A stretch of 64,000 bases of DNA from Hansschlegelia quercus. GTDB lineage: Bacteria > Pseudomonadota > Alphaproteobacteria > Rhizobiales > Methylopilaceae. Below are positions 53,734 through 63,105 of the stretch, piece by piece (position 1 is the stretch's first letter; each line of letters opens with the position of its first letter). Under the pieces are notes generated by a model, which saw only the letters and a program-made list of their open reading frames with translations, did not search any database and was not told where the DNA came from. A program made the position numbers and the translations under genes. The stretch is taken from assembly GCF_004310425.1 (NCBI RefSeq), contig NZ_SIUB01000008.1, positions 62,001 to 126,000 of the forward strand, written 5' to 3'.

Positions 53734-54885
53734 TTGCGCGCCGCCCCCCAAGTCATCGATGCGGTCGAGATCAGGCCTGTAGCGTCCCGGCGCGATATCG
53801 AGCCGTTCTGGCGCGCAGCGCTCGTGGCGCAGGGCGACGATCCCGCCTTCACGCCGCCGCTGCTGAAGGAGACCTACGAAGTCCTGACGCCCGGCCGCAC
53901 GCCGTTTGCACGCGAGAACGACGGCATGGCCTGGACGGCGTTCCGCGCCGGCCGGCCGGTCGGCCGCATCTACGCCGTGCGCAATGCGGCGCATCTCGCC
54001 CGCCACGGCGACGGCGCGGCGCAGTTCGGCTTTCTCGAAGCAATCGACGACGATGTCGTCTGGAACGCGCTGTTCGCGACCGTCGCTGATTTCGCGCGCA
54101 CACGGGGGTTGACCCGCCTGCGCGGGCCCTTCAGCGCGTCGATCAACCACGAATGCGGGCTGATGGTCGGGGGCTACGGCGAGCGCGCCACCACTCACAC
54201 CAACTACGCTCCCTCGTTTTACGCGCGCCAGCTCGAGCGTCTTGGCTTCGCCGGCGTCAAGGATATCGTCGGCTATGAGGGAAGCCTGTCGGAAAGCCGC
54301 CTGCCCGAGCGCGTCGCCGCGATCCGCGGCAAATGGCCAGGGTCGGCCGACCTCACGCTGCGCCCTGCGCAGGGAGCGGCGGCGGTGGCGGAGCTGAACT
54401 CCGTCTACAACGACGCCTGGGCTGATAATTGGGGCGCCGTCCCGGTCTCCGACGAGGAGGCGAGCTTCCTTGCCGGCCTCGCGCAGCAGATCCTGCCGGC
54501 GGACTGGTCGACGCTCGCCGACTGGAAGGGCCAGCCGATCGGCGCGCTAGTGATGGCCCCAGACCTTAACGAGGCCGTGCGGGACCTCAAAGGACGCCTC
54601 GTCCCCTTCGGCTGGGCGAAGCTGCTGTGGCGGCTCAACGTCTCCGGCGTGTCGCGCGCCCGCGTGCCGGTCATCGGCGTGCGACGCGCGTGGCGCGGCA
54701 CCCGTGTCGGCGCTATGGCGGCCGCCGTTCTGCTCGCTGACGCCGTCGAGAAGGCGCGCAAGGCGGGGTGCGCCCGGCTCGAAGTGAGCTGGATGCTCGA
54801 GGACAACAATCCAATCCTCAACCTCGTGCGCAGCATGCCGGCGAGCCGGACCAAGGTCTGGCGCATTTATGAGAAGGCGCTCTGA
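53734..54885 (+). CDS. GNAT-fold acyltransferase-like protein (YghO/bacterial ceramide synthase-like)
   Basis: A 383-residue protein with GNAT-like features and no signal peptide. The N-terminus (VEIRPVASRRDIEPFWRAAL), the central LRGPFSASINHECGLMVGGY and NYAPSFYARQLERLGFAGVKD, and the C-terminal ARVPVIGVRRAWRGTRVGAMAAAVLL followed by RLEVSWMLEDNNPI resemble the YghO-type family that includes the bacterial ceramide synthase of Caulobacter; this is recalled similarity. It would N-acylate the aminoketone or amino alcohol made by the preceding enzymes. The start is uncertain: TTG at 53734 is used, TTG at 53704 overlapping the previous gene is possible, and no ATG fits. Confidence 0.72.
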   Translation: MRAAPQVIDAVEIRPVASRRDIEPFWRAALVAQGDDPAFTPPLLKETYEVLTPGRTPFARENDGMAWTAFRAGRPVGRIYAVRNAAHLARHGDGAAQFGFLEAIDDDVVWNALFATVADFARTRGLTRLRGPFSASINHECGLMVGGYGERATTHTNYAPSFYARQLERLGFAGVKDIVGYEGSLSESRLPERVAAIRGKWPGSADLTLRPAQGAAAVAELNSVYNDAWADNWGAVPVSDEEASFLAGLAQQILPADWSTLADWKGQPIGALVMAPDLNEAVRDLKGRLVPFGWAKLLWRLNVSGVSRARVPVIGVRRAWRGTRVGAMAAAVLLADAVEKARKAGCARLEVSWMLEDNNPILNLVRSMPASRTKVWRIYEKAL

Positions 54886-54936
54886 GGGGCGTGGCCGCGG
54901 CATGTTTCCTCAGAAGAATTATTTTTTCCAACTCGA

Positions 54937-54965
54937 TTGACGTCGCCTACCGCGGCCGATAGCGT
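54937..54965 (+). promoter_or_regulatory. Candidate promoter of the mgs operon
   Basis: TTGACG (54937-54942) is followed after 17 bp by TAGCGT (54960-54965), and an A+T-rich stretch (AATTATTTTTT, about 54918-54928) precedes it like an UP element. A start near 54972 would give a 43-nt leader to the mgsA ATG. The -10 is weak, as is usual in this group. Confidence 0.4.
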
Positions 54966-55014
54966 CCGGTTCACAGGCCTCAGGGCCAGCCACCCGGACC
55001 GGAGCCGTCACGCG

Positions 55015-55905
55015 ATGTGCGGGATCGTCGGACTTTTCATCAAGGACAAGGCGCTCGAGCCGAAGCTTGGCGAGATGCTGAGCCAGATGCTCGAAGTGAT
55101 GACGGATCGCGGTCCGGACTCGGCGGGCTTCGCCGTCTACGGCGCGAGTGAGCCCGGTCGTGTGAAGCTGACGCTGCGCGCCTCCGAGGGCTACGATTTC
55201 GCCGGGCTCAAGGACAAGCTCGGCGGCTCCTCGACGCTGATCGAGCGCGAGACGCACGCGGTGCTGTCCGTGCCCGAGGCCGAGGTCGACGCGGTGAAGA
55301 CCCGCATTGCCGAGGTCGCGCCTGAGGTGACCGTCGTCGGCTCCGGCGCCCGCATGGAGCTCTATAAGGAAGTCGGCCTCCCGCGCGACGTCGCCGGACG
55401 TTTCAAGCTGTCGGAGATGTCGGGCAGCCACGGCATCGGCCACACGCGCATGGCGACCGAAAGCGCGGTGACGACCAACGGCGCGCATCCGTTTTCAACG
55501 GGCGACGACCAGTGCCTCGTCCATAACGGCTCGCTCTCGAACCACCGCGGCGTGCGCCGCGAACTCGAGCGCCAGGGCGTCTCGCTCAAGACCGACAATG
55601 ACAGCGAAGTCGCCGCCGGCTACCTGACCTGGCGCATGAACGAGGGCCGGTCGCTCGGCGAGGCCCTCGAGGATTCGCTCGGCGACCTCGACGGCTTCTA
55701 CACCTTCGTGGTCGGCACAGAATCCGGTTTCGGCGTGTTGCGCGATCCGATCGCCTGCAAGCCCGCGGTCATGGCCGAGACCGACCAGTACGTGGCCTTC
55801 GGCTCCGAATATCGCGCGCTCGCCGGTCTGCCCGGCATCGAGAACGCGCGCGTGTGGGAGCCCGAGCCCGCTAAGGCCTACTTCTGGGACCGCAAGGCTG
55901 CCTGA
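55015..55905 (+). CDS. mgsA: N-methylglutamate synthase subunit A (class II glutamine amidotransferase domain)
   Basis: A 296-residue Ntn-type glutaminase. Start at the ATG giving MCGIVGLF is certain because Cys2 is the nucleophile; RGPDSAGFAVYG, GIGHTRMATES and LVHNGSLSNH complete the active site. It corresponds to the glutaminase part of glutamate synthase split into a separate subunit. In the MgsABC complex, glutamate and methylamine (from gamma-glutamylmethylamide or free) are turned into N-methylglutamate. Followed closely by mgsB and mgsC. A stand-alone GltB-like paralogue with another role is possible but the adjacency of gmaS favours Mgs. Confidence 0.9.
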   Translation: MCGIVGLFIKDKALEPKLGEMLSQMLEVMTDRGPDSAGFAVYGASEPGRVKLTLRASEGYDFAGLKDKLGGSSTLIERETHAVLSVPEAEVDAVKTRIAEVAPEVTVVGSGARMELYKEVGLPRDVAGRFKLSEMSGSHGIGHTRMATESAVTTNGAHPFSTGDDQCLVHNGSLSNHRGVRRELERQGVSLKTDNDSEVAAGYLTWRMNEGRSLGEALEDSLGDLDGFYTFVVGTESGFGVLRDPIACKPAVMAETDQYVAFGSEYRALAGLPGIENARVWEPEPAKAYFWDRKAA

Positions 55906-55933
55906 AAACAAGAACTAAGGGGGACGCCGTCTC

Positions 55934-56641
55934 ATGAACGCGGGCACGCAATCCCATGCGGTCGATCTGTCAAACTCGACCGTGCGCGAGCTTAATACGG
56001 CGCTTCACGCGCTGAAGGCCGGATCGAACGCTTCGCTTTGGCGGGTGACGAACCCGGGCGGTCTGCATGCGATCGCCGCCGGCCTCGACGCTCCCATCAC
56101 CGTCGAGGTCGATGGGCCGGTGGGCTATTACTGCGGCGGCATGAACAAGCAGGCGACGGTCCTCGTGAAGGGATCGGCCGGCGTCGGCGTCGCCGAGAAC
56201 ATGATGTCCGGCCTCGTCGAGGTCGAGGGCGACGCCAGTCAGGCCGCGGGCGCGACCGCCCATGGCGGCACGCTGATCATCGGCGGCAACGCGGCGGCGC
56301 GCTGCGGCATCTCGATGAAGGGCATCGACATCGTCGTGAAGGGCTCCGTCGGCCACATGTCGGCCTTCATGGCGCAGGCCGGCACGCTCACCGTGTTCGG
56401 CGACGCGGGCGAAGCGCTCGGCGACTCGATCTACGAAGCGCGGCTCTATGTGCGGGGCTCGGTGAAGAGCCTCGGCGCGGACTGCATCGAGAAGGAGATG
56501 CGCGACGAGCACAAGGCGCAGCTCTTCGAGCGCTTCAAGCTCGCGGGCGTCGAAGGCCAGATCGATCCGTCCGAGTTCAAGCGCTACGGCTCCGCCCGCA
56601 CGCTCTATCATTTCCACGTCGACAACGCGTCGGCCTACTGA
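55934..56641 (+). CDS. mgsB: N-methylglutamate synthase subunit B (GXGXG domain)
   Basis: A 235-residue protein made of the right-handed beta-helix GXGXG domain found at the C-terminus of glutamate synthase large subunits. The repeats are visible as VEVDGPVGYYCGGMNKQ, VLVKGSAGVGVAENM, LIIGGNAAARCGISMKG and IVVKGSVGHMSAFM. In the Mgs complex it is the structural spacer linking glutaminase and synthase subunits. ATG at 55934 has AAGGGGGA upstream and lies 28 bases after mgsA. Confidence 0.92.
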   Translation: MNAGTQSHAVDLSNSTVRELNTALHALKAGSNASLWRVTNPGGLHAIAAGLDAPITVEVDGPVGYYCGGMNKQATVLVKGSAGVGVAENMMSGLVEVEGDASQAAGATAHGGTLIIGGNAAARCGISMKGIDIVVKGSVGHMSAFMAQAGTLTVFGDAGEALGDSIYEARLYVRGSVKSLGADCIEKEMRDEHKAQLFERFKLAGVEGQIDPSEFKRYGSARTLYHFHVDNASAY

Positions 56642-56651
56642 GGGCTTCGCA

Positions 56652-57998
56652 GTGAACGAGCACATGAAGCCCCCCGCGGCGCCGCGCACCCTGCCGCGCG
56701 AATCCGCAACCTTTGACGCCTACACGCTGTCGGAGATCCGCCGCGCGGCGGCCACCGGCATCTACGACATCCGCGGCGCGGGCGCGAAGCGCAAGCTGCC
56801 GCATTTCGACGACCTCCTGTTCCTCGGCGCCTCGATGTCGCGCTATCCCCTCGAAGGCTATCGCGAGAAGTGCTCGACCGAAGTCGTGCTCGGCACGCGC
56901 TTCGCGAAAAAGCCGATCGAGCTCAAGATCCCGATCACGATCGCCGGCATGAGCTTCGGCTCGTTGTCGGGTCCGGCCAAGGAGGCGCTCGGCCGCGGCG
57001 CTTCCGCCATGGGCACCTCGACGACCACCGGCGACGGCGGCATGACGCAAGAGGAGCGCGGGCATTCGACCAAGCTCGTCTACCAGTACCTACCCTCCCG
57101 CTACGGCATGAACCCCGACGACATCCGCAAGGCGGACGCGATCGAGGTCGTGGTCGGCCAGGGAGCGAAGCCCGGCGGCGGCGGCATGCTGCTCGGCCAG
57201 AAGATTTCTCCGCGCGTCGCCAAGATGCGCACCCTGCCCGAGGGCATCGACCAGCGCTCCGCCTGCCGCCACCCCGACTGGACCGGCCCGGACGACCTCG
57301 AGATCAAGATCGAGGAATTGCGCGAGATCACCGACTGGGAGAAGCCGATCTACGTGAAGGTCGGCGCAGCGAGGCCCTATTATGACACCGCGCTCGCGGT
57401 GAAGGCCGGCGCCGACGTCGTGGTGGTCGACGGCATGCAGGGCGGCACCGCCGCTACGCAGGAAGTGTTCATCGAGAATGTCGGCATCCCCACGCTCGCG
57501 GCCGTTCGACAGGCGGTGAAGGCGCTGCAGGATCTCGGCATGCACCGCAAGGTGCAACTGATCGTCTCCGGCGGCATCCGCAACGGCGCCGACGTCGCCA
57601 AGGCGCTGGCGCTCGGCGCAGACGCGGTGGCGATCGGCACGGCGGCGCTGATCGCGCTCGGCGACAACGACCCGCAGTGGGAAGGCGAGTACGAGAAGCT
57701 CGGCACGCGCGCCGGCGCCTATGACGACTGGCACGAGGGTCGCGACCCCGCCGGCATCACCACGCAGGACCCTGAGCTCATGAAGCGGCTCGACCCGGTT
57801 CTCGCCGGTCGCCGGCTCGCGAACTACCTCGCGGTGATGACGCTCGAGGCGCAGACGATCGCCCGCGCCTGCGGCAAAAGCCACGTGCATAATCTCGAGC
57901 CGGAAGATCTGGTGGCGCTCACCATCGAGGCCGCCGCCATGGCCCAGGTGCCGCTGGCCGGGACGGATTGGATCCCGGGGCAGACGGGCCGGTTCTGA
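56652..57998 (+). CDS. mgsC: N-methylglutamate synthase subunit C (FMN-binding glutamate synthase domain)
   Basis: A 448-residue FMN enzyme of the glutamate-synthase central family. Seen are ITIAGMSFGSLSGPAKEALGRGA, GDGGMTQEER, GQGAKPGGGGMLLGQKI, KVGAARPYYDTALAVKAGADVVVVDGMQGGTAATQ-type text (split across 235-270), and the phosphate loop VSGGIRNGADVAKALALGADAVAIGTAAL. It carries out the reductive step of N-methylglutamate synthesis. Start GTG at 56652 behind GAGGG; the ATG four codons later is an alternative. It lies 10 bases after mgsB, and a palindromic repeat separates it from gmaS. Confidence 0.92.
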   Translation: MNEHMKPPAAPRTLPRESATFDAYTLSEIRRAAATGIYDIRGAGAKRKLPHFDDLLFLGASMSRYPLEGYREKCSTEVVLGTRFAKKPIELKIPITIAGMSFGSLSGPAKEALGRGASAMGTSTTTGDGGMTQEERGHSTKLVYQYLPSRYGMNPDDIRKADAIEVVVGQGAKPGGGGMLLGQKISPRVAKMRTLPEGIDQRSACRHPDWTGPDDLEIKIEELREITDWEKPIYVKVGAARPYYDTALAVKAGADVVVVDGMQGGTAATQEVFIENVGIPTLAAVRQAVKALQDLGMHRKVQLIVSGGIRNGADVAKALALGADAVAIGTAALIALGDNDPQWEGEYEKLGTRAGAYDDWHEGRDPAGITTQDPELMKRLDPVLAGRRLANYLAVMTLEAQTIARACGKSHVHNLEPEDLVALTIEAAAMAQVPLAGTDWIPGQTGRF

Positions 57999-58014
57999 CG
58001 ACAGGCGTCTATGG

Positions 58015-58121
58015 CGTCATCCCGGACGGCCGGAGGCTCGGCCGGGATCGTCGTCCGGACGAGGCGCCATTTTCTGACGACGATCCCCGGCTCGCGGCTC
58101 AAGGCCTCGGCGGGGATGACG
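58015..58121. repeat. Dispersed palindromic repeat, family 1 (copy B)
   Basis: The mgsC-gmaS gap is occupied by an imperfect palindrome of the same design as 4449-4585: GTCATCCCGGACGGCCGG, GGCCGGGATCGTCGTC, then GACGACGATCCCCGGCTCGC and CGGGGATGACGAG. Lying inside an operon, it may act as an RNA stabiliser or partial terminator that sets the ratio of mgs to gmaS message. Confidence 0.75.
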
Positions 58122-58143
58122 AGCTTTGAGACGGGGGAAGAAA

Positions 58144-59445
58144 ATGGCGTCTGATCTTGCGAAGGCCGCGAAGGATCGCGGGATCAAGTATTTCCTGATC
58201 TCCTACACCGACTTGTTCGGCTCGCAGCGCGCGAAGCTCGTACCGGCCGCGGCGATCGCCGGCATGCAGAGATCCGGCGCCGGCTTCGCCGGCTTCGCGA
58301 CCTGGCTCGACATGAGCCCGTCCGACAGCGACCTGTTCGCCAAGCCCGATCCGGAAAGCCTGATCCAGCTGCCGTGGAAGCCCGAAGTCGGCTGGCTAGC
58401 GGCCGATCTCTGGATGGACGGCAAGGAGGTCGACCACGCGCCGCGCAATCTGCTGAAGCGGCTCATCGGCAAGGCCGGCGACCGCGGCTGGGAGATGAAG
58501 TCGGGCGTCGAGTGCGAGTTCTTCCTTACCACTGCCGACGGTCAGGCGATCAGCGACGCCTCGGACACGCAGGAGAAGCCCTGCTACGACCAGCAGGCGC
58601 TGATGCGGCGCTACGACGTCATCACCGAAATCTGCGACGCGATGCTCGCGCTCGGCTGGGGCCCGTACCAGAACGACCATGAGGACGCCAACGGCCAGTT
58701 CGAGATGAACTGGAACTTCGGTCCGGCGCTGCGGACCGCCGACCAGCACACGTTCTTCAAGTTCATGACGAAATCCATCGCCGAGAAGCATGGGTTGCGC
58801 GCGACCTTTATGCCGAAGCCGTTCATGAACCTGACCGGCTCCGGCTGTCACGCGCATGTCTCGCTCTGGAAAGACGACAAGGCGCTGTTCGAGGACGACG
58901 GCGGCGAACTCGGCGTCTCCGCGCTCGGCTACAGCTTCATCGGCGGCCTGATCCACAACGCGGACGCGATCTGCGCGATGACCAATCCGACCGTGAACTC
59001 CTACAAGCGCATCAACGCGCCGCGGACCACCTCGGGCGCGACCTGGGCGCCGAACTCTGTGACCTATACCGGCAACAACCGCACCCACATGATCCGGATC
59101 CCCGATCCCGGTCGCTTCGAGTTCCGCCTGCCCGACGGCGCCGCGAACCCCTATCTGCTGCAGGCGGCGCTGCTCGCGGCCGGCCTCGACGGCATCGACA
59201 ACAAGCGCGATCCCGGCGAGCGGCTCGACATCAACATGTATGTCGACGGCCACACGGTGAAGGACTGCAAGAAGCTTCCGCTCAACCTGTTCGACGCGCT
59301 GAAGGCTTTCGAGGCGTCGACCGTGCTCAAGGAGCAACTCGGCGAGGAGTTCGTCACCGCTTTCTCCAAGCTGAAAACGGTTGAATGGAACGCCTATGCC
59401 CGTCACCTCACGCAGTGGGAGCGAGACAACACGCTCGACTGCTGA
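58144..59445 (+). CDS. gmaS: Gamma-glutamylmethylamide synthetase (glutamine synthetase family)
   Basis: A 433-residue glutamine-synthetase homologue that ligates methylamine (instead of ammonia) to glutamate using ATP. It contains the GS metal-binding stretch GVECEFFL, the NDHEDANGQFEMNWNFGPALRTADQHTFFK segment (split by two Glu ligands), GSGCHAHVSLWKD, and NNRTHMIRIPDPGRFEFRLPDGAANPYL. It is shorter than and distinct from GlnA-I by these motifs, and matches the GlnT/GmaS group. Its place after mgsABC makes GmaS the best call. ATG at 58144 with GGGGGAAG upstream. mgdABCD does not follow; a structured 3' region and terminator do. Confidence 0.92.
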   Translation: MASDLAKAAKDRGIKYFLISYTDLFGSQRAKLVPAAAIAGMQRSGAGFAGFATWLDMSPSDSDLFAKPDPESLIQLPWKPEVGWLAADLWMDGKEVDHAPRNLLKRLIGKAGDRGWEMKSGVECEFFLTTADGQAISDASDTQEKPCYDQQALMRRYDVITEICDAMLALGWGPYQNDHEDANGQFEMNWNFGPALRTADQHTFFKFMTKSIAEKHGLRATFMPKPFMNLTGSGCHAHVSLWKDDKALFEDDGGELGVSALGYSFIGGLIHNADAICAMTNPTVNSYKRINAPRTTSGATWAPNSVTYTGNNRTHMIRIPDPGRFEFRLPDGAANPYLLQAALLAAGLDGIDNKRDPGERLDINMYVDGHTVKDCKKLPLNLFDALKAFEASTVLKEQLGEEFVTAFSKLKTVEWNAYARHLTQWERDNTLDC

Positions 59446-59515
59446 GCATCTGCGAAGGCGCCCTGAAATCAGGCGCCGCGCTCCCGTTTTGCAACGTGGG
59501 GTCTGCAGATGCTCA
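59443..59515 (+). other. Structured 3' region of gmaS (nested inverted repeats)
   Basis: TGAGCATCTGC (59443-59453, beginning with the gmaS stop codon) pairs perfectly with GCAGATGCTCA (59505-59515). Inside lies GGCGCC-N9-GGCGCC (59457-59477). Together they would fold into a branched structure that buries the stop codon, just before the terminator at 59531. Confidence 0.6.
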
Positions 59516-59530
59516 AAGCCTCCGCCAAGC

Positions 59531-59563
59531 AAGGCCGCCCCTACGCCGGGCGGCCTTTTTTAT
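59531..59563 (+). terminator. Rho-independent terminator of the mgs/gmaS operon
   Basis: GGCCGCCC (59533-59540) pairs with GGGCGGCC (59548-59555) across a 7-base loop, followed by TTTTTTATT. A textbook terminator about 85 bases after the gmaS stop. Confidence 0.9.
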
Positions 59564-59909
59564 TACCTGCGGTAGGGGGCGAAATACGATCGCTTGCATG
59601 CCAAAGGCTGAATAGCGGCGCCGAGAGCGTGTTTAACTCGGTCGAAGCCACAGCATCTTCTTCAAAGATTCAAGGCGATTTCGACGGATGAGAGTCCACC
59701 GTTGCTGAGGTAATGATTGCTAAAGGTTTTCTTCAGGACGGCGACTTTTCTCAGTTATTATCTTACCTGGGCCTTATACTGAGTGTGGTAATTTCGCATC
59801 TCTAGCTGCGATCATGTCGTTCGCCTAAAAATCAGGCTCGACTTCCAACCCCCGTGGGCTGATTTTTACGTTCAACCGCCTGAGTGTACTTACGAATCGG
59901 GGAACTGAT
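59564..59909 (+). promoter_or_regulatory. A+T-rich upstream region of the porin gene
   Basis: This 346-bp stretch has no gene and is strikingly A+T-rich compared with its neighbours. It contains a -10-like TATACT (59775-59780) without a convincing -35, and an inverted repeat AAAAATCAG (59827-59835) and CTGATTTTT (59859-59867) 43 bp before the porin ATG. The repeat could be a bidirectional terminator-like hairpin, an operator or the end of a small RNA. Confidence 0.45.
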
Positions 59910-60737
59910 ATGAAGAAGCTTGCCGGACTTGCCCTTTCAACGCTGATGAGCGTCTCGGCTGTGTCCATGATCTCGGGCGCCGCAATCGCCGCAGACCTGC
60001 CCGTCGCCGAGCCGGCGATGGAAGTCGTTCCGGCCTGGGACGTCGCGTTCGGCGTCGCCGGCGTGACTGATTATCGCTACCGCGGCATCACGAACTCCGC
60101 CAAGGGCGCGGCGGTCCAGGGCTACGCCGAGTTGCAGACCGACTGGTTCTACATCGGCAGCTGGGGTTCGAGCGTTTCGTTCCCGACCCGCCTCGGCCTG
60201 AGCGATCCGGCGGCCGAAGTCGACCTCTACGGCGGCTTCCGTCACACCTGGGACGCCTTCACGCTCGACGTCGGCGCGCTGTACTACTACTACCCGAAAG
60301 AGACCGGCTTCAACACCGACTACTGGGAATTCAAGGCTCTGCCGAGCTACGCCTTCGGCGACTTCGGCTCGATCACCTTCAACGCCTGGTACTCGCGCGA
60401 CTACGCCAACACCGGTCAGGACGAGATCTACCTCTCGCTCGCTCCGAAGGTTAACATCCCGGTTTCCGCGTTCCCCGACATCGCGTTCTATGTCTCCGGC
60501 GAAATCGGGAAGCAGTGGTACTACAACGCCAAGAACGGCGCTCGTCCGGCAAATGATTACTGGACCTACAACGTCGGCGGCGGCATGACCTATAAGGCCA
60601 TGACCCTGGACGTTCGTTACAGCGACACCGATCTGAGCAAGAACGAGTGCGACTTCAACACCGGCGTTCGCAACTGGTGCGGCAGCGCGGTTGTCGGCAA
60701 GATCGCCTTCGACACCTCGTTCAACAAGATCAAGTAA
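59910..60737 (+). CDS. TorF-family putative porin (outer-membrane beta-barrel)
   Basis: A 275-residue exported protein. The signal peptide (MKKLAGLALSTLMSVSAVSM) ends near AIAA-DLP (residue 27). The mature part has alternating aromatic/polar strands typical of a beta-barrel (FGVAGVTDYRYRGITNSAKG, LYGGFRHTWDAFTLDVGALYYYYPK, YVSGEIGKQWYYNAKNG) and matches the TorF/Gcw_chp family by its opening. It likely forms a small-molecule channel in the outer membrane. GGGGAA lies before the ATG and a strong terminator follows. Cys in ECDF and NWCG may form a disulfide. Confidence 0.88.
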   Translation: MKKLAGLALSTLMSVSAVSMISGAAIAADLPVAEPAMEVVPAWDVAFGVAGVTDYRYRGITNSAKGAAVQGYAELQTDWFYIGSWGSSVSFPTRLGLSDPAAEVDLYGGFRHTWDAFTLDVGALYYYYPKETGFNTDYWEFKALPSYAFGDFGSITFNAWYSRDYANTGQDEIYLSLAPKVNIPVSAFPDIAFYVSGEIGKQWYYNAKNGARPANDYWTYNVGGGMTYKAMTLDVRYSDTDLSKNECDFNTGVRNWCGSAVVGKIAFDTSFNKIK

Positions 60738-60765
60738 GCTTCGGCCGAATGACCTTCTGATCGCG

Positions 60766-60800
60766 AACGCCGCGCTCGAAAGAGCGCGGCGTTTTCTTTT
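60766..60800 (+). terminator. Rho-independent terminator of the porin gene
   Basis: A perfect 12-bp stem, AACGCCGCGCTC (60766-60777) and GAGCGCGGCGTT (60782-60793), with a GAAA tetraloop and TTCTTTT after it. Confidence 0.92.
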
Positions 60801-60831
60801 GTGCGGGATCGCTCGATGGCGATTGCTTCGC

Positions 60832-61341
60832 TCAGCCCTTCAGCCTGGCGTTGCACTGCGCATAGTAGCCGCCGCCCTTCTCGATCCAGCGCAGGCCGGT
60901 CGCGCCGGCCGCCTTGTTCGCTCGATACTGGTCCACGCACGTGTGCATGCGCGCACGGCCCGGGGTCTCACTGGCGTATTTCGCCGAGACTTCCCTAGGG
61001 AAGACCGGGGCGCTCGATGCGGGCGTAGAGACGTTGGCGCCGGCTGCCGCCGCTCCGGATTTGGCGTCGCCGGTCTTGACGGCCGGCTTCGACGCCGCCG
61101 CCGCAGCAGGCTGGCCAGCATCCGGGTCGACCGCTTTCGCCTCGTCGGCCGGCGCATCTTCGTCGCCGCCGCATTGAGCCTTGCGGAAGTCCGCCCACTT
61201 TAAGTCCTTCAGCGAGCCGTCCTTCTTGGCCGCCTGATATTTTGCGCCGCATTCCTTCATCGTCAGCGCCGACGCAGGCGATGCGGCGGCGAACGCCGCG
61301 ACGATTGCCACGGTGGAGAAAAGCCCGATCTGCGCCTTCAT
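60832..61341 (-). CDS. Secreted protein with two Cys-bounded repeats, function unknown
   Basis: A 169-residue exported protein with a signal peptide (MKAQIGLFSTVAIVAAF, cleavage near ASA-LTM). The mature part has two similar modules joined by an Ala/Pro-rich linker: the first starts ECGAKYQAAKKDG with L-K-W and ends KAQC, the second starts TCVDQYRANKAAG with L-R-W and ends YAQC. Each has Cys at both ends, Tyr and Lys at like positions and a central Trp, so this is probably an internal duplication with one disulfide per module. I do not recognise the family. ATG at 61341; a start 10 codons upstream is less likely. Confidence 0.75.
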   Translation of the reverse strand: MKAQIGLFSTVAIVAAFAAASPASALTMKECGAKYQAAKKDGSLKDLKWADFRKAQCGGDEDAPADEAKAVDPDAGQPAAAAASKPAVKTGDAKSGAAAAGANVSTPASSAPVFPREVSAKYASETPGRARMHTCVDQYRANKAAGATGLRWIEKGGGYYAQCNARLKG

Positions 61342-61476
61342 TGCATGTCCTCCCGGAAGCGCGTCGATCACGCGCGCGTCAAAGATCGATCCCGGATTGC
61401 GGCGCGGCTACGGCGGGAGCGAAAAGTCTTTCGGCTATGGCGGCCGTCGAACGAACCCGCCTCGGCTTTGAGGGCG

Positions 61477-61510
61477 CAAAGAAAAGGGCGAGCCCCGAAG
61501 GACCCGCCCT
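61477..61510 (-). terminator. Rho-independent terminator of the aldehyde dehydrogenase gene
   Basis: On the minus strand AGGGCGGGTCC (61510-61500), a TTCG tetraloop and GGGCTCGCCCT (61495-61485) form an 11-bp stem with two G-T pairs, followed by TTTCTTTG. It lies about 22 bases after the stop at 61533. Confidence 0.88.
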
Positions 61511-61532
61511 GCTGTTTCACAGCGACATGTTC

Positions 61533-63053
<1,521 letters not shown>

Positions 63054-63089
63054 GACGTTTCTCCCTGAATTCGTCGTTCGCGCCGTCGT

Positions 63090-63105
63090 CGCAGCGTTCG
63101 TGCCA
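63090..63105 (-). promoter_or_regulatory. Sigma-54 (-24/-12) promoter of the aldehyde dehydrogenase gene
   Basis: On the minus strand TGGCACG-AACG-CTGC keeps the invariant GG and GC dinucleotides with the required 10-base gap; seven of seven -24 positions match and the -12 has C for T. Transcription would begin near 63079, giving a leader of about 25 nt. The divergent gene at 63301 encodes the expected activator. Confidence 0.72.

Noticed and set aside
54937-55014. N-terminal extension of mgsA from a TTG at 54937
   Set aside because: The Ntn nucleophile must be Cys2 after Met, which fixes the ATG at 55015; the TTG is better read as part of a -35 element.
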